NCBI GenBank assembly: GCA_017984635.1
Contig: JAGNZC010000027.1
Location: forward strand, 1 to 36,530
Length of the DNA: 36,530 bases
Direction: 5' to 3'
Origin: Crocinitomicaceae bacterium
GTDB taxonomy: Bacteria; Bacteroidota; Bacteroidia; Flavobacteriales_D; Crocinitomicaceae
Part shown: one piece after another, positions 25,978 through 33,702 of the stretch
How positions within the stretch are numbered: the stretch's first letter is position 1
Layout of the letters: the number at the start of each line of letters is the position of its first letter
Position numbers and translations under genes: made by a program
The notes under the pieces: model-generated
Told to the model about the DNA's origin: nothing
Seen by the model: the letters and a program-made list of their open reading frames with translations, nothing else
Databases searched by the model: none

Positions 25978-26586
25978 CTAATGCTTCGCTTTTGACCAAA
26001 ATAAGAGGGACATAAGCAAGTTGAAGGAGGTAATAACGACCAAGAAAACGGGATAAATGAGTTGCATTAATTCTAAATTCACTCGAAGTTGCTTGATGAA
26101 AATAAAATAGACAACAGCAATTGCATGATACAGAAACAATAGTTTAACAATTGATTGGCTTTTTTTTAAGGTAGTTTGCTTGAACAGTAACACAAACATT
26201 AAAAGTACAATTAAAAAATTATCGCTAAATATGGCAATTCGATTGGGTTGAAAAATAGAACTAAAAACTTGTGTTTCAAGTACAAAAACTAAAATCGGAA
26301 ACAGGTATAATAAGAGACCGTATTTGAGTGAACTGCTATTCTTCAAAAAAAAGTGAATCAATAAAATGGTTTCCACTAAAATGGAAAGATGCACAAAAGG
26401 CGAATAAACTGAACTACCATTTTCTCTGTTTCCAAAAACAATGATATCCGTGACTAAGCGAACGAAAAGCCAACAAAAAATGGGTAAAAGATATCCTTCG
26501 TATTTTTTTCTCAATACAAATATTAGCACTACTAATGGAATAGCGCCACCAACAAGTAAAAGTAAAAAATAGAATTTAGACTGCAT
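25978..26586 (-). CDS. TM-A: seven-helix membrane protein, paralogue of TM-B, TM-C and TM-D
   Basis: The 202-residue protein has seven predicted membrane segments (about 5-25, 31-52, 62-83, 89-108, 119-136, 147-166, 174-197) and very short loops. Motifs shared with the paralogues are FVRLVTD in helix 2, PFVHLSILVE in helix 3, LFLYH in helix 6, and LELMQLIYPVFL with a final SFN and W in helix 7. It is the last gene of the operon TM-B, kinase, regulator, TM-A, 30 bases after the regulator. It resembles an unnamed Bacteroidota family of ~200-residue membrane proteins with an N..FH..(I/L)xE motif (recalled, not searched). It may be a signal sensor for the kinase (inference). Confidence 0.85.
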   Translation of the reverse strand: MQSKFYFLLLLVGGAIPLVVLIFVLRKKYEGYLLPIFCWLFVRLVTDIIVFGNRENGSSVYSPFVHLSILVETILLIHFFLKNSSSLKYGLLLYLFPILVFVLETQVFSSIFQPNRIAIFSDNFLIVLLMFVLLFKQTTLKKSQSIVKLLFLYHAIAVVYFIFIKQLRVNLELMQLIYPVFLVVITSFNLLMSLLFWSKAKH

Positions 26587-26616
26587 TATGGTGTGTTTTT
26601 ATAGTAAAGAAATGCT

Positions 26617-27384
26617 TCACGTTTCATCGCTTTTAAAACCATTTTGTTTGAAGTGTATGAGTCTTCTTTCAGAACTTACCTTCAAATCATCAACTTGCTC
26701 GTTTTCTATTTCTACATTGGTTCTTGGTGTATAAAACCCATGTAAAATTGCCGTTCGAATCAACTCATTTGCGGAGGAGACATTTAATTTCTTCATCAAC
26801 TTAGTGCGAATTAAATCAATGTTTTTTTTCGAGGTGTGAACTTTTTCGCTAATGAACAAACTTTTGCGGCCATCACAAATCAATTTTAGAATCAACAATT
26901 CACGTTCATTGAGTTGTAATTGCTCTCTTCTAGCGTTTCTTTTTCGCTCTTCAGCAAGTTTATTGAGTAATGTTTGATTCATAAACGCATTGGAATATGT
27001 TGCGCCTTGATGAACTTGTTGAATCGCTTCTAGCATTTCTTCTATTGAACATTCTTTCAACAAATAAGCATCTACTCCTTCTTGCAGCATTTCATGGGCA
27101 ATTTCAAAATCATCATGCATGGTAAGCATTACAATTTTAACAGTACTTCCTCTTTTTTTGAGTTCTTTTAAAGTTTGATAGCCATTCATTATTGGCATTT
27201 CAAGGTCTAACAAAACCACATCAATTTCTTTTTTAGCAAGTTGATCCAAGAATTCTTGTCCATTTGCCGCATCAAAAACCAATTCTAATTCTGGCAATTC
27301 TTCCAACATGCGGGCAACGCCTTTTCGCACCACTAAATGGTCTTCTACTAATGCAATTCTAATTTTTTGAACGGTTGTTGTCAT
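26617..27384 (-). CDS. Two-component response regulator, REC plus LuxR/NarL-type HTH
   Basis: The 255-residue protein has a receiver domain (residues 7-125: acidic pair Glu14-Asp15, phospho-acceptor Asp60 in VVLLDLEMP, Thr88, Lys110) and a GerE-type helix-turn-helix at about 157-212 (LNERELLILKLICDGRKSLF, ISEKVHTSKKNIDLIRTKL). An unusual 40-residue polar tail extends beyond the HTH (TNVEIENEQVDDLKVSSERR). Start: ATG 10 bases after the kinase stop. It is presumably phosphorylated by the adjacent kinase. Because LuxR-type domains bind short palindromes, the P sites in this region are good candidate targets (inference). Confidence 0.93.
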   Translation of the reverse strand: MTTTVQKIRIALVEDHLVVRKGVARMLEELPELELVFDAANGQEFLDQLAKKEIDVVLLDLEMPIMNGYQTLKELKKRGSTVKIVMLTMHDDFEIAHEMLQEGVDAYLLKECSIEEMLEAIQQVHQGATYSNAFMNQTLLNKLAEERKRNARREQLQLNERELLILKLICDGRKSLFISEKVHTSKKNIDLIRTKLMKKLNVSSANELIRTAILHGFYTPRTNVEIENEQVDDLKVSSERRLIHFKQNGFKSDET

Positions 27385-27394
27385 GTATTTAATT

Positions 27395-28192
27395 CTAAAG
27401 TGGTGTGATTAATTCAATCACGCCATGCGTTTCAAACCTTTTAAATAAAATTTCTCCTTTGATGACTCCCATTCGATAGCGCATATTTTCCAAGCCTAAA
27501 CTATCTGAATCAGCTGCTAATCGTTGGAAATCGCGTTGCGATAATGCAATTCCATTGTGTTGAATCTTTAATCTCAGGTTACCCGCTTCAATGGAAAGGT
27601 GCATTTCGATGTTTGTTGGATAACTGTGTTTCAATAAATTCGTTATTAATTCACTTGCCACGTAGAAATAATGCGTCATAACGTTTTCTTCTAACACAAT
27701 ATTGTTTGGCAAAGTGGCTGAAAAATGAAACGATTCAATCAGCGCTTCTGTTTTTTGGATACACATTCTTTCGAGTGCTTTTGCCAATCCAAACTTTAAC
27801 AAGTAATGCGGAACAAGTCCTTTGTTAATTTTCCGCAATTGGTTGATACTTTCTTGAATGTATTCCATTGTTAACGCAATAGATTTGTGTTCAATCTCAC
27901 CATCTTGGGCTTTTTGCTGAATGTTGAGCATGTTTTTTTGAGCTAAGGATAAAATTGCGCCAACATCATCGTGCAACAGGCGTGCGATTTGACTTCGTTC
28001 AGCTTCTTGAGTAGCAATGGCAACTTCCAGCTTTTCTAGGTCTTTTTTATCCTTTTCCTCTTTTAACAACTCATCACTTAATTCTTGAATTTTTCGGTTC
28101 TTTTTTGCGAGCAAAACAATGCCAATCCCCATTAAGAAGGTGAACAACATTCCAAGAGAAATTAAAAGTGCTAATTCTTGCGCGTTAACCAT
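27395..28192 (-). CDS. HisKA_3-type sensor histidine kinase without a sensor domain
   Basis: The 265-residue protein has one membrane helix (about 7-29), a charged coiled coil (30-65), the phospho-acceptor box ERSQIARLLHDDVGAILSL with His74, the N-box ELITNLLKHS at 181-190 and a G2 box SLGLENMRYRM at 231-241. The G1 box is degenerate: instead of DxGxG or DGxG it reads HNGIA (212-216). There is no extracytoplasmic or PAS input domain, so the signal must come from a partner. The first 22 bases of the gene overlap the end of TM-B, which implies coupled synthesis with that membrane protein. Confidence 0.92.
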   Translation of the reverse strand: MVNAQELALLISLGMLFTFLMGIGIVLLAKKNRKIQELSDELLKEEKDKKDLEKLEVAIATQEAERSQIARLLHDDVGAILSLAQKNMLNIQQKAQDGEIEHKSIALTMEYIQESINQLRKINKGLVPHYLLKFGLAKALERMCIQKTEALIESFHFSATLPNNIVLEENVMTHYFYVASELITNLLKHSYPTNIEMHLSIEAGNLRLKIQHNGIALSQRDFQRLAADSDSLGLENMRYRMGVIKGEILFKRFETHGVIELITPL

Positions 28193-28785
28193 AAAAAAGA
28201 GGTGAAAAATACATTGAAACTAATTATACTAAGAAAAAACATGGGATAAATCAAAAACATTAATTCGGTAGATGCTCTGATGTCACTGTCAAACAAACAA
28301 TATACAAATTGAATTGCATGAAAAAGAAACAACGATTTGATTACCAAAACATTCAACCGATCAACAATCTTCGAATCTTTCAATAAAACAAAAAGTAAAA
28401 TACAAGATAGAAAATAATAAAAAATGTAGCCTAAACGGGGGTCTTCAAAAAGTCCCCCAAAGAAAAATAGGTCGAAAATGAATGCAACAATTGGAATGAG
28501 AAATAAAAAATAAGCGCTTTTAGAAGCCGTTTTTTTCATCGAAAGGAAATATAGAATCATTAAAAAAGCTTCAAAAAGAATAGCACTATGAAAAATAGGG
28601 TAAACATTTTGGTTGAACAGTTCATTTAAAATAATAGATAATACATCTCCAATAAACCGAATGGCAAACCAAGCAATGATTGATTTTTTTAGTAACCCAT
28701 TTTTGTTGTATTGAAACAATAAGCATGCTAAAACAGATATAAACCCAGTTATCAAAAGAGAAAATATGTAGAATTTATAGAGCAT
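28171..28785 (-). CDS. TM-B: seven-helix membrane protein coupled to the histidine kinase
   Basis: The 204-residue protein has seven hydrophobic segments. Family motifs: AWFAIRFIGD in helix 2, YPIFHSAILFE in helix 3, LFLFH in helix 6, TELMFLIYPMFFL, then SFN and W near the end. It is the first gene of the four-gene operon and overlaps the kinase start by 22 bases. Because the kinase has no input domain, TM-B is the best candidate for its sensor. P site 4 lies 97 bases upstream of the ATG. Confidence 0.85.
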   Translation of the reverse strand: MLYKFYIFSLLITGFISVLACLLFQYNKNGLLKKSIIAWFAIRFIGDVLSIILNELFNQNVYPIFHSAILFEAFLMILYFLSMKKTASKSAYFLFLIPIVAFIFDLFFFGGLFEDPRLGYIFYYFLSCILLFVLLKDSKIVDRLNVLVIKSLFLFHAIQFVYCLFDSDIRASTELMFLIYPMFFLSIISFNVFFTSFLWLTRKN

Positions 28786-28820
28786 ATACTTGTCGACTTT
28801 AAAAAAGTACGTTTAAAATT

Positions 28821-28850
28821 ATGCTTTCTTTTTTTATGCTTTCTTTTTTT
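28821..28850. repeat. Tandem 15-bp duplication upstream of the TM-B operon
   Basis: ATGCTTTCTTTTTTT is present twice in a row between P site 4 and the operon start. It may change promoter spacing; no function is visible. Confidence 0.6.
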
Positions 28851-28881
28851 CTTCCGTAAGTTTTGAAAAAAGGCTAAAAAT

Positions 28882-28895
28882 TAGAACAAGTTCTA
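28882..28895. promoter_or_regulatory. P site 4 upstream of the TM-B/kinase/regulator/TM-A operon
   Basis: TTAGAACAAGTTCTAG lies 97 bases before the TM-B ATG, which would fit autoregulation by the encoded response regulator. In the remaining gap, 28896-29161, I see no gene, terminator or repeat. Confidence 0.75.
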
Positions 28896-29161
28896 GTTTA
28901 AGTAGCGTTGTAATTTGGTTAATTCTAACTTAATTAACATTACTGCTATATAAATGACATTTGTTGTTGTTTTTAGAATTCGTAAATTTGATTATCTTAA
29001 AGATATTGGTTTTTTAGAGAATCAATGTCTTTCAGGTAGATGATATATAAAAATCTTGTGGTTTAGTATTTATCTTCATTGGTTACAACATCTATCATTA
29101 TGAGTAATGTCAAAGCAATTTGATTCGGCATTAGAAGTAAGGCTTAATGTCTTCTCAATTC

Positions 29162-30610
29162 TTAAATTTTCACGACACGTATCACCTTTTCTTCGTGCTT
29201 AAAGAAATAAATTCCATTGGCAAGAAGACTTATGTCAACGATTTCCTTATTGGTATCGAATTGTGTTTTTTGGATTAATTTGCCAGAAGAATCAAAAATT
29301 TCTAACAGGTAAATATCATCCTTTATCGTGTTGAATTCAACTATATAATTACCTGTTGATGGATTTGGGTAAACAGAAAAGTCTGTATATTCAATATCTG
29401 GATTCAGAGTGTCATAAACGATCTTAAATCGTACAACAGGAGAAACTGAATGCCCATTATAACCATCAAAATCCCCACTTACGTATACATAGTCTTTTAA
29501 ACGTTGTACGTTATTCGTAAGTGGTTGCGACCATGGATTCGGATGATGATCAAATCCACTGTGATTAAATTCATCCATGACTATGTCACCATCTAAAGTA
29601 AGCCTTGCAATACTGTGCCGCTCTACACCAAAGAAATCATCAAATGTACCAGAAACTAAATAGCCATCTTCTAAACGTAAAAAGTGTGACATGCCTTCAA
29701 TACTATATTGATAATGAAAATTCATGAAATTGAAGGTTGTATCCAAGCTTAAATCAGTATTTAGACGAACTATCGAAACTGTATCGTTAGGATGATCATT
29801 CAGGATAAGTGCCCCAATAACTATTATTTTCCCATCTGGATCTGCACACACCACAGCAGGTATATAACTGTTATCAGCAAATGGGGTTTGACCACTTAAT
29901 AAGTTTCCATAACAATCGATTTTCACAAGTTTGTTTCTAGGCTGTCCGTCATACTCTGAGAATGTACCAGCAATCAAATAGATTGAGTCCGTACCGGGAT
30001 ATATTCCCAAAGTTTGTCCATTTGTATCGTGATTAAATGTATGATCATATGTTCCATTGTTATTAATCGAATAAAGATTAAATCCGCCTGGCTTTATAGA
30101 ATCTGAACCTGGAACAATTCCCCAATAATATCCGCCTAAGAATTTTCCAGTTTCCTTTATATAATATTGAGCGCTCTCTGTTTCATGTATATCATTTATG
30201 CAATTATATACCGAATTCAAACTATCAATGAAAGGGAGATTGCATCCACCAGTAATGGCGCTCGCCTTAAATAATCTCCTTCCACAACCATAAATCGAGT
30301 CATTGTTAAAAACACATTTATTAATGCCTATAAAAAGAGACCAACAGGAAAACCAAAAGCTGTCATCTAATTCAAAAGAGTCAAACGAATACCGTTGGAT
30401 GTGTTTGGGTGATGGAGTAAAGGGTTCATCAATAACGCCGTGTATTAAGAACATACTGTCATTGACTAAAAAACAACCATCAACTGCCGTATAATTAAAA
30501 GGAAAAGTAGAAACATAGGTTGAATCAAAAACAAGCTTTTGTGCATGAATGCTCATGCACAAAAGCGTTGCTGACATTAGAATAATATGTTTCAAACTAT
30601 TTTTCAACAA
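29162..30610 (-). CDS. Secreted T9SS protein with delta-60-type propeller
   Basis: The 482-residue protein starts with a signal peptide (HIILMSATLLCMSIHAQ). The body has delta-60/DUF5122-like repeats (YLIAGTFSEYDGQPRNKLVK; IVRLNTDLSLDTTFNF; YLVSGTFDDFFGVERHSIAR; VYVSGDFDGYNGHSVSPVVR), each with a G-x-F-x-x-(Y/F)-x-G core. The T9SS domain is FSVYPNPSTGNYIVEFNTIK...GIYFFKHEEK. Its promoter block and P site are homologous, with identical spacing, to those in front of TM-D. It may therefore have acquired its control region by local duplication. Confidence 0.85.
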   Translation of the reverse strand: MLKNSLKHIILMSATLLCMSIHAQKLVFDSTYVSTFPFNYTAVDGCFLVNDSMFLIHGVIDEPFTPSPKHIQRYSFDSFELDDSFWFSCWSLFIGINKCVFNNDSIYGCGRRLFKASAITGGCNLPFIDSLNSVYNCINDIHETESAQYYIKETGKFLGGYYWGIVPGSDSIKPGGFNLYSINNNGTYDHTFNHDTNGQTLGIYPGTDSIYLIAGTFSEYDGQPRNKLVKIDCYGNLLSGQTPFADNSYIPAVVCADPDGKIIVIGALILNDHPNDTVSIVRLNTDLSLDTTFNFMNFHYQYSIEGMSHFLRLEDGYLVSGTFDDFFGVERHSIARLTLDGDIVMDEFNHSGFDHHPNPWSQPLTNNVQRLKDYVYVSGDFDGYNGHSVSPVVRFKIVYDTLNPDIEYTDFSVYPNPSTGNYIVEFNTIKDDIYLLEIFDSSGKLIQKTQFDTNKEIVDISLLANGIYFFKHEEKVIRVVKI

Positions 30611-30670
30611 TTACTAATTTTTCATTCGTTTTCTTTTCGTTGTTATTTTCTATTCGCTGAAAATATTACT

Positions 30671-30702
30671 AAAACAAAACTAGCTGAACTTTTTAATTTA
30701 CC
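30671..30702 (-). promoter_or_regulatory. Promoter block of the gene 29162-30610, shared with TM-D
   Basis: On the minus strand the block reads GGTAAATTAAAAAGTTCAGC followed by TAGTTTTG, a perfect TAnnTTTG box (30682-30675). It matches 33631-33663 almost base for base. The distance from the -7 box to the P site is 61 bases in both. Confidence 0.6.
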
Positions 30703-30741
30703 ATATAAATTCACTCTTTAAATTAACATAGAATTGAAGAA

Positions 30742-30757
30742 CTAGAACAAGTTCTAG
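30742..30757. promoter_or_regulatory. P site 5 (CTAGAACAAGTTCTAG)
   Basis: The dyad lies 133 bases upstream of the minus-strand T9SS gene, about 80 bases upstream of its predicted transcript start. On the plus strand it is joined after 3 bases to the remnant of another T9SS gene. Confidence 0.75.
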
Positions 30758-30760
30758 TTT

Positions 30761-30823
30761 TATCAGTATGCATTCATCACTAAAAATGGCATTTATGATA
30801 GTGGGAAGTTGTTGATAAATTGA
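30761..30823 (+). pseudogene. Last 20 codons of a deleted T9SS gene, paralogue of 31673-32743
   Basis: The frame reads YQYAFITKNGIYDSGKLLIN and a stop. It aligns without gaps to the C-terminus YQYALINENGICDSGKLMMW of the intact neighbour, and the DNA also matches. Everything between the P site and this tail has been deleted. Confidence 0.8.
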
Positions 30824-30847
30824 GTTTTGAATTGAAAATTATAGAAT

Positions 30848-31498
30848 TCATCGATCTCTTCTTTCAATCAATCCTTCATTTTTTAATTCCTTAATCCCTT
30901 CTTTCCCCTTCAACCATATTGCCCGAACAAACGATACATTTAGCAAGAATGTTAAGCTAGCAAAAAATGGAAAAATGACTTCGTACATCGTTTTAGATTG
31001 TTCAATTTCATGTCCAAATAGCGCGTGAAAAATCAGGCTTGTATAATAGATTGACAATGGGATGAGGTAATGTTTGCTGGCTACTTGAAACTCAGATTTA
31101 TTGAGGTAGTACCATCCAACAACTGAAATAATCGTGTAGGAATACAATACAGAAAAATAGTCGAATTTATAGATGCCATCAGTAACGAATAAATCAAGGA
31201 AAAAGAACAACATTCCGCCAAAAAAAATGGCAAGAAGCAAGCGATTATTCAACTTTATTTCCTGCTGGAACAAGGTTAATATGAATATTAAATTGATGGG
31301 AATCGAAAAATGAAAAACGGGGTTACCATTTTTAACCGTTTGTTCCAAAATCAAACACGAAAGGTCTGTCAACAATCTAAAAAGAATAAAATAGAAAAAC
31401 ACATCAAACACACGTTGTTTACGAGGCACAAAATAAAATGTGATTAAGGGCAAAACACTTGAACAAATTACAGTTGTATAGATCCAAAAACTAAACAT
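30848..31498 (-). CDS. TM-C: seven-helix membrane protein, divergent paralogue
   Basis: The 216-residue protein keeps most family motifs: LFRLLTD in helix 2, NPVFHFSIPIN in helix 3 (the usual Glu is Asn), and a helix 7 ending IW. Its helix 6 has YY in place of YH but carries HALFGHE just after. Its charged tail (KEGIKELKNEGLIERRDR) is encoded by sequence resembling the composite repeat (GAATTAA, AATGAAGG, GAGATCGAT). P site 6 lies 76 bases upstream. It faces away from the T9SS gene at 31673. Confidence 0.82.
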   Translation of the reverse strand: MFSFWIYTTVICSSVLPLITFYFVPRKQRVFDVFFYFILFRLLTDLSCLILEQTVKNGNPVFHFSIPINLIFILTLFQQEIKLNNRLLLAIFFGGMLFFFLDLFVTDGIYKFDYFSVLYSYTIISVVGWYYLNKSEFQVASKHYLIPLSIYYTSLIFHALFGHEIEQSKTMYEVIFPFFASLTFLLNVSFVRAIWLKGKEGIKELKNEGLIERRDR

Positions 31499-31574
31499 TA
31501 AAGGTCTTTTTTTTTTATTTACTTTTTTAAACTTACTTATTTTCTGCTTCCAATGAGTTGTTTAAGGAAAAAAT

Positions 31575-31588
31575 TAGAACAAGTTCTA
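31575..31588. promoter_or_regulatory. P site 6 between divergent TM-C and T9SS genes
   Basis: TTAGAACAAGTTCTAGTTTTTT sits 76 bases from the TM-C ATG and 84 bases from the T9SS ATG at 31673, so one site could control both genes. Confidence 0.75.
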
Positions 31589-31672
31589 GTTTTTTAAACC
31601 AAAAAAAGTTGTTATTTTGCTAAAGAATAGTGATTTATGCTAATTTTTAAAACAATAAGCTTCAGCCAAACA

Positions 31673-32743
31673 ATGAAAGCATCGAAACATAAAAATTATT
31701 GGTGGTACAAATCACTGTTGATGGTGCTTTTTTTAAGTGTGTTTTTAACAACTTCTAAAACTCTTCACAGCCAACAAAATTTAATATTAAATCCTTCGGT
31801 TGAGAATTTAATATATACACCAACTACCTTGGGTGAATACATCGATTATTCAACATTTTACGAAGTTAGACATGCTAACGTACTCAATTGGTGGATCCCA
31901 TACATTGATTCAGTTGAACATCATTGGACTACTGATGTTTTTTCATTGTTAGCAGATAAAGAATGTTATTGCGCTGCTCCACATACAAGATCAGGATACC
32001 AAAAACCTAAAAATGGCAATAATTATTTAGGGTTAATGTTAACAGTAATTGAATGGGATGAGTACAATAATAAAATTTTTAGTTTAAATGAAGATTATGC
32101 AGCAGGTAAATTTTCTACTCCTTTACTTAAAGATAGTATCTACGAATTTTCCTGTTTCATGAGCAAAGCAGATTTAATTCAATTTTCCACTAATGGATTT
32201 GATGTGGCTATTACCTATGATACCATTTTGGATGTTACGCGCTTAGCAGATTTTGGCTATAAAATATACTCGGAAGAAGAGATTTTTAGGGATTCTGTCA
32301 ATTGGGTTCAAGTGAAAGCGTGTTTCAAAGCGAAAGGTGGTGAAAAAGGTTTTGCCATTGGGAATTTTCATTCGCAGAATGAACTCAAATTTGATGAAAT
32401 CCCAAACCCCGGAGATTGGGGTACTGGTGAATACCGTTTCTTTGATGAATTCTCCTTAAAGGCCTGCCCTACTTGTTGCCCCGATCAGTTTCCATTTGAG
32501 GAGCACATTAATGTTACTTCCAACCCAGGAACGAGCAATGCGCCTATTTCTTTAGAGGTATTTGCAAAAGGCCCAACAAAAGTGAGGGTTTTTGATGCAA
32601 TGGGTCGTTTGGTGTTTGAACATGCTTTCAGCTCCAACCAAGAAAAGATTTTCTTGCCACTTTTTGCTAAAGGAATTTATCAGTATGCATTAATTAATGA
32701 AAATGGTATTTGTGATAGTGGGAAGTTGATGATGTGGGAATGA
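31673..32743 (+). CDS. Secreted T9SS protein with carbohydrate-binding-like sandwich
   Basis: I chose the ATG at 31673 (MKASKHKNYWWYKSLLMVLF...LHSQ), a good signal peptide that also aligns with the decayed copy at 33794; an in-frame ATG at 31637 adds 12 residues. The mature start NLILNPSVENLIYTPT resembles the NLVxNPSFE module that opens many galactose-binding-like Bacteroidota domains. Later stretches fit that fold (GNNYLGLMLTVIEWDEYNN; GKFSTPLLKDSIYEFSCFMS; FFDEFSLKACPTCCPDQF). The T9SS domain follows (VTSNPGTSNAPISLEVFAKG...GIYQYALINENG). Its repeated association with P sites and TM genes makes it a likely effector of the signalling system. Confidence 0.85.
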   Translation: MKASKHKNYWWYKSLLMVLFLSVFLTTSKTLHSQQNLILNPSVENLIYTPTTLGEYIDYSTFYEVRHANVLNWWIPYIDSVEHHWTTDVFSLLADKECYCAAPHTRSGYQKPKNGNNYLGLMLTVIEWDEYNNKIFSLNEDYAAGKFSTPLLKDSIYEFSCFMSKADLIQFSTNGFDVAITYDTILDVTRLADFGYKIYSEEEIFRDSVNWVQVKACFKAKGGEKGFAIGNFHSQNELKFDEIPNPGDWGTGEYRFFDEFSLKACPTCCPDQFPFEEHINVTSNPGTSNAPISLEVFAKGPTKVRVFDAMGRLVFEHAFSSNQEKIFLPLFAKGIYQYALINENGICDSGKLMMWE

Positions 32744-32940
32744 GGTATAGGCATTAGTTGTTAGTTGATTAGGCATTAGTTTTAGATTGCAATAGAATAA
32801 TAATCTACTCTTATTATCATCAAGTCTTTAAATCTTTCTATCCTTTAATCTTTTAGTTGAGATTTATACAATTGAACGATCGCATCTTTCAGTCAATACT
32901 TCATTTTTTACTTCCTTCATTTTTTATTTTCCTCTTCAAC
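32744..32940 (-). repeat. Composite intergenic repeat, copy 3 (inverted)
   Basis: Read on the minus strand it goes AAAAATGAAGGAAGTAAAAA, then ATGCGATCGTTCAATTG, AAATCTCAACT, and two units of AATGCCTAATCAAC. This is the same order of blocks as at 6154-6340 and 9131-9665. It lies between the convergent T9SS and TM-D genes and overlaps the last codons of TM-D. Confidence 0.6.
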
Positions 32941-33533
32941 CATAAATTATACGCAAAGTGTAGGTTTAACGACACAATAAAACATGCAAAAATGGGATAA
33001 ACCAACGTGGTTAATTCTGTATCTAATCTCCTCACTTTTTCAAATAAAAAATAGATAAATGTTACGGAATGGTACAAAAACAAATGAGAAATCAAGTTGA
33101 AATGAATTCGTATGCTGATCTTTTTCATATTAAAAAGGAGCCACAACATCAAAATTGAAATAGAAAAAGTATAGGTTAAGATGCTTATACTATTCAACTT
33201 AAAAATTGAGCTATAAATAGAGATTTCAAAAAAGAAAATAAAAATGGGTATTAGTAAAAGTAAACGTTTAATTTTTTTCGAAACTAGATTAAAACTGTTA
33301 AAATAAGCTACTAATAATAAATTTTCAATTAAAACTGAAACATGGAAAACTGGAAAGATATTAAGATGATAATATTTAAAACAAATGAAAGTAATCAAGT
33401 CAGAAATAATTTTTGTTACAAACCAACCAAATAGAATAAGTTGGTGATTTTCCAATTTAGGTTTATAAACCAATTGAATAAACAATGGAACTAGACCACT
33501 TAATAAAACGATATATATCAAGATTAAAATCAA
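32901..33533 (-). CDS. TM-D: seven-helix membrane protein, paralogue
   Basis: The 210-residue protein has seven hydrophobic segments and the family motifs GWFVTKIISD in helix 2 (Lys for Arg), FPVFHVSVLIE in helix 3, LFLYH in helix 6, TELTTLVYPIFA, SLN and LW. The tail is basic (LKRKIKNEGSKK). P site 7 lies 169 bases upstream, with a perfect TAGCTTTG -7 box between. It is not next to a kinase gene, so it may act through the kinase encoded at 27395. Confidence 0.83.
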   Translation of the reverse strand: MILILIYIVLLSGLVPLFIQLVYKPKLENHQLILFGWFVTKIISDLITFICFKYYHLNIFPVFHVSVLIENLLLVAYFNSFNLVSKKIKRLLLLIPIFIFFFEISIYSSIFKLNSISILTYTFSISILMLWLLFNMKKISIRIHFNLISHLFLYHSVTFIYFLFEKVRRLDTELTTLVYPIFACFIVSLNLHFAYNLWLKRKIKNEGSKK

Positions 33534-33630
33534 GAATTTAATGCGTTGAATTCATTTCTACCTTTTCTTTACGTTGAACGAATATTCATTCTGTTAATCA
33601 TCATATAATTATTAGATGAATATAGGTGTC

Positions 33631-33663
33631 AAAACAAAGCTAGTTGAACTTTTTTAGTTTACC
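33631..33663 (-). promoter_or_regulatory. Promoter block of TM-D
   Basis: On the minus strand it reads GGTAAACTAAAAAAGTTCAA, C, then TAGCTTTG (33642-33635), a perfect TAnnTTTG box. It is homologous to 30671-30702, with 61 bases between the -7 box and the P site in each. Confidence 0.6.
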
Positions 33664-33702
33664 TTAAGATTAAAGCTTTAAATTGAAATTAGTTTAAAAT
33701 AT

